A stretch of DNA of 64,000 nucleotides. It comes from Dehalococcoidales bacterium (lineage in GTDB: Bacteria; Chloroflexota; Dehalococcoidia; Dehalococcoidales; BS750m-G39). The notes under the pieces were generated by a model that saw only the letters and a program-made list of their open reading frames with translations, was not told the origin of the DNA and did not search any database. This document shows, piece after piece, positions 60,870-64,000 of the stretch. The translations under genes were made by a program, and so were the position numbers. Location: the NCBI GenBank assembly GCA_022865485.1, contig JALHSZ010000006.1, forward strand, positions 1-64,000, given 5' to 3'. Within the stretch, counting starts at the first letter, position 1; each line of letters begins with the position of its first letter.

Positions 60870-61206
60870 AATCTTCCACATCTTTCGGGTTTAGCCGCTG
60901 GAAGAAGCAGGTGGGGTTGCCGGTGTGGCAGACGGGGCCGCTGGCTTTGCCCTTGATTAAGATGGTGTCGCTGTCGCAGTCTTTCCAGACCTCGCGGACC
61001 TTGATGATGCTGCCGGAGGTTTCGCCTTTGTGCCAGAGCTCCTGGCGGCTGCGGCTGTAGAACCAGGCTTCGCCGCTGGTCAGGGTGCGGCGCAGGGCTT
61101 CGGCGTTCATGTAGGCGAGCATGAGGACTTCGCCAGTGTCGGTGTCCTGGGCGATGGCGGGGATGAGGCCGTCTTTGTTGAATCTGATGTCTTTGGTCAG
61201 TTTCAT
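60868..61206 (-). CDS. hisI: Phosphoribosyl-AMP cyclohydrolase
   Basis: GLIPAIAQDTDTGEVLMLAYMNAEALRRTLTSGEAWFYSRSRQELWHKGETSG; DCDSDTILIK. Confidence 0.96.
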   Translation of the reverse strand: MKLTKDIRFNKDGLIPAIAQDTDTGEVLMLAYMNAEALRRTLTSGEAWFYSRSRQELWHKGETSGSIIKVREVWKDCDSDTILIKGKASGPVCHTGNPTCFFQRLNPKDVED

Positions 61207-61335
61207 TTTTTAGTCCTTCAGGGGAAGGATTGCCTAATTATATAACATTTTGGGGGGTTTTGCTTCCACCCCACGCCCCATCTTGGATAGCAAAGGTATT
61301 TTTGTCCCACCCGCCCACCCACAAGCGTTTTTTAA

Positions 61336-61355
61336 AAGGGGGCGATGCCCCCTCT
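61336..61355. repeat. Hairpin AAGGGGGC-gat-GCCCCCTCTT
   Basis: Inverted repeat read directly; similar to 28408. Confidence 0.7.
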
Positions 61356-61514
61356 TAGGCTCCCCTTTTATCTAGTAGGGTGGCGACATGGCATTATATT
61401 GGCTGTGGGCGTTTTGTGTTATTGTAGTCTTACGGTTGCGTTTAGTCCATAGATTGCACAATTCGGTAGTGGGTCAATTTGAAATCATTGACAAGGCTGG
61501 TTGCAAGGATTATT

Positions 61515-62195
61515 ATGAAGAAAAGGGATGTATTAAGAGGCTCTCCAATGCTAATGACTGACGATATGATTCGTTCAGCAGTACATGAGGGCAACCTGCA
61601 AATCCACGATTTTGACGATTCCTGCTTACACCCAGCAACATATGATGCCCGTCTCGGTGAAGAAGCCATAACAAGCTCTTTCAGGGAAAAGATAAACCCC
61701 AGTAACAAGGGGCTATTCACGATACCAGCTGGAGACTTTGCCCTTGTAACCACGCATGAGAAATTCAAACTCTCTGCTAGTGTGGCAGGTCATATTGGTT
61801 TACGTTCGCATTATAGCAAAAAGGGGTTGTCTTTATTATCCGGCCCGCAGATAGACCCAGGCTTTAATGGTGTTCTTGTTGTAGGGTTGTCTAATCTAAG
61901 CCCTAGAGATGTCACAATTCCTTACAAAGAGAGATTCTGCACTTTGGAGTTCTATAAACTAGCTGAGCCAGCCAGTGTACTTTATCATGGTGAGTATCAA
62001 AACCAAAAGGGAATCTCTCCACGGGACTTGGAAAATCTTGTAGAGGCTCAGGGGATGACTTTCGGGCAGGTGATAAAGCTATTGGGAGATTTATCACTTA
62101 ATGTGAAATCACTATCAGATTCAGTTACATTTCTTAAATGGGCGATTCCAGTAGCCTTTGCTATAATAGCTATATTAATAGCTGTCATTAGATAA
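61515..62195 (+). CDS. dCTP deaminase/dUTPase-fold protein with C-terminal transmembrane helix, catalytic residues apparently lost
   Basis: LHPATYDARLGE, GHIGLRSHYSKKGL, QIDPGFNGVLVVGLSN align with Dcd motifs; C-term FLKWAIPVAFAIIAILIAVIR is a TM segment; ATG 61515 has AAGGA upstream. Confidence 0.75.
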   Translation: MKKRDVLRGSPMLMTDDMIRSAVHEGNLQIHDFDDSCLHPATYDARLGEEAITSSFREKINPSNKGLFTIPAGDFALVTTHEKFKLSASVAGHIGLRSHYSKKGLSLLSGPQIDPGFNGVLVVGLSNLSPRDVTIPYKERFCTLEFYKLAEPASVLYHGEYQNQKGISPRDLENLVEAQGMTFGQVIKLLGDLSLNVKSLSDSVTFLKWAIPVAFAIIAILIAVIR

Positions 62196-62227
62196 TTAAA
62201 GCTAGTCAACAATAATGGAGGGATGGG

Positions 62228-62683
62228 ATGGCAAAATATACTGCTAGGGATGTGGCGGAATACTATCTCTGTTGTTCTACTGATAGGGAATCGGGGGATT
62301 TAATCTCTAACCTAAAAATTCAAAAACTAGTCTATTATGCTCAGGGTATTCATCTAGCAGCCACAGGTAAGCCACTATTTGATGAGGAGATTGTAGCATG
62401 GATTCATGGGCCTGTAGTTGAGAGTTTATACCACCAATATAAGCATAATGAAGATGGCCCAATTGAGCCTACACCAAACTATGATTTGCCGAAGTTTGAT
62501 AAAGATACCAAACAACTCTTAGATGAAGTATATCGTGTTATAGGTCAATATTCTGCTTGGAAGCTCAGGGAAATGACACACAATGAGACTCCTTGGATGA
62601 GAGCGTATAGAAATGGCCCTGGCTCAGTCATTGCACATGCAGATATGGCTGAATATTTCAAACCTTTTGTTAAGGTTAATTAG
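62228..62683 (+). CDS. Panacea (SocA-like, DUF4065) antitoxin-domain protein
   Basis: LISNLKIQKLVYYAQGIHLAATGKPLFDEEIVAWIHGPVVESLYHQYK; WKLREMTHNETPW. Confidence 0.85.
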   Translation: MAKYTARDVAEYYLCCSTDRESGDLISNLKIQKLVYYAQGIHLAATGKPLFDEEIVAWIHGPVVESLYHQYKHNEDGPIEPTPNYDLPKFDKDTKQLLDEVYRVIGQYSAWKLREMTHNETPWMRAYRNGPGSVIAHADMAEYFKPFVKVN

Positions 62684-62685
62684 TC

Positions 62686-63111
62686 TTGCCTAAAAAACGC
62701 ACAACTTATGTTACTTCACCTGCCCAACCCACAACTAGCACCAGCATAAATATTCCTGAAAGGGTATCTACCCCATTTACACAGCAGCCCATAACTTTCA
62801 GTATTGAATGTTGTGATGGAAAGTGGTGCTTCAATAAAATAAAAGAACTGCGAGAAAAGGCTAATCTTGCTGCCAGATTACATGAATTGAGCCAATTGGC
62901 TTGGGGCGATAGTAAACAAACTAGTAGACAATCGCTTGGTTATGAGACTTTAGACCATATTAAAGTAACTAGTAAGAAATTACCAGCGGGGGCTAGAAAA
63001 ATAGGATTTGTTTACCATAATAATCATCGGATGATAGGTTATCGAGATGTGCAAGGCATTTTTCACATTCTTTGGTTTGATTACAATGGGAAGTTATACA
63101 AACACAACTAG
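62686..63111 (+). CDS. Uncharacterised protein, candidate partner/toxin of the Panacea protein
   Basis: Starts 2 bp after the Panacea stop (TTG); KIKELREKANLAARLHELSQLAWGD; C-term RMIGYRDVQGIFHILWFDYNGKLYKHN. Confidence 0.65.
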   Translation: MPKKRTTYVTSPAQPTTSTSINIPERVSTPFTQQPITFSIECCDGKWCFNKIKELREKANLAARLHELSQLAWGDSKQTSRQSLGYETLDHIKVTSKKLPAGARKIGFVYHNNHRMIGYRDVQGIFHILWFDYNGKLYKHN

Positions 63112-63283
63112 TCTTAAGGGGCGAGTTCTAAAATGTTTTCAATAGTCCAAATCCGGCTTGCAATCCCCGCTGCCATTGCTGGCGTTCTCGGATATGGATT
63201 AGCCAGTGTCTTATGTGGCCTGTCCCATTAAGATATTGCATATCCCTTTAAACTACCCCTTTGAACAGGTCAGCATTTAAGTT

Positions 63284-64000
63284 TTAGCTGATGATGTCAA
63301 GCGCCTTCTTCAGGTCAATATCTCCCGTATAGAGGGCGGTGCCGACAATAGCGCCTTCGGCGCCGAGGGCTTTGAGCATCTTGAGGTGGTTTAGAGAGGA
63401 GATACCGCCGGCGGCGATGACGGGCTTTCGGATGGTATCGATAAGCTCGGCGGTGGCGGCGAAGTTGGGCTCGGTGAGGGTGCCGTCGCGGCTGATATCG
63501 GTATAGATGAAGCGCTTTACTCCCAGCGGGGTCATTGAGCGCGCCAGGGTTACCGCCCTGATTTCGGTGGGCTGGCGCCAGCCGTGGGTGGCGACAAAGC
63601 CATCGCGGGCGTCGATGCCGACGATGATGGTATCGCGGTAGCGCTTACAGGCCTCTTTGACCAGTTCGGGGTCTTCCACGGCGGCGGTGCCTAAGATTAT
63701 GCGCTCGACGCCGGCCTTGAGCAGCTTGTGTATGGTCTCGATGTCGCGGATGCCGCCGCCGAGTTGCGTTGGAATCAATAAGACGCGGGCGATGTCGGTG
63801 ACTATCTCGATGTTGCGTACGCTGCCCTCGGCGGCGCCGTCGAGGTCAACGATGTGGAGGCGGGGTGCCCCCAGCGACTGCCACTGCAGGGCGGCCTCTA
63901 CCGGGTCTTCGGAGAATACCGTTTCGCGCTCATAGTCGCCCTGGTAGAGGCGGACACACCTGCCGCCGCGGATATCTATGGCCGGGATGATTTCCGTAGC
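63284..64000 (-). CDS. hisA: HisA, 5' end outside window
   Basis: Frame continues past ORF-track start to the window edge: ATEIIPAIDIRGGRCVRLYQGDYERETVFSEDP...LHIVDLDGAAEGS; GGGIRDIETI; AAGGISSLNHLKMLKALGAEGAIVGTALYTG. Confidence 0.95.
   Translation of the reverse strand, partial: ATEIIPAIDIRGGRCVRLYQGDYERETVFSEDPVEAALQWQSLGAPRLHIVDLDGAAEGSVRNIEIVTDIARVLLIPTQLGGGIRDIETIHKLLKAGVERIILGTAAVEDPELVKEACKRYRDTIIVGIDARDGFVATHGWRQPTEIRAVTLARSMTPLGVKRFIYTDISRDGTLTEPNFAATAELIDTIRKPVIAAGGISSLNHLKMLKALGAEGAIVGTALYTGDIDLKKALDIIS

Overview
64 kb of a GC-rich bacterial chromosome. Gene content and order (rho, pyrG, dnaJ-hspR-clp, an 11-subunit nuoABCDHIJKLMN set without nuoEFG, a TCA gene block, AMMECR1/MEMO/radical-SAM, rplU-rpmA-rpmE) look like a Dehalococcoidia-type Chloroflexota genome; that taxonomy is inference. 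Most of the window is housekeeping. It is punctuated by AT-rich accessory cassettes that look horizontally acquired: (i) 44.4-45.3 kb, a 54-aa basic protein translationally coupled to a TIR/deoxyribosyltransferase-like protein; (ii) 48.5-50.5 kb, a small helical protein plus a MORC/Hsp90-like GHKL ATPase next to an initiator tRNA; (iii) 54.1-54.9 kb, a zinc-ribbon protein plus an uncharacterised protein beside a heptanucleotide repeat; (iv) 61.5-63.1 kb, a membrane-anchored, apparently catalytically degenerate dCTP-deaminase-like protein, a Panacea/SocA antitoxin-like protein and an unknown protein, lying between hisA and hisI on the opposite strand. Other notable signals: an in-frame TAG in leuS, an apparent ATA start for mdh overlapping the idh stop, about 170-185 bp degenerate inverted repeats flanking a 4.9 kb ribosomal-protein/coaE/MEMO segment, several probable leaderless genes, two collagen-like lipoproteins, and two dispersed hairpin-repeat families. 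No rRNA, CRISPR array, transposase or prophage was seen. All homology calls are from reading motifs, not from database searches.
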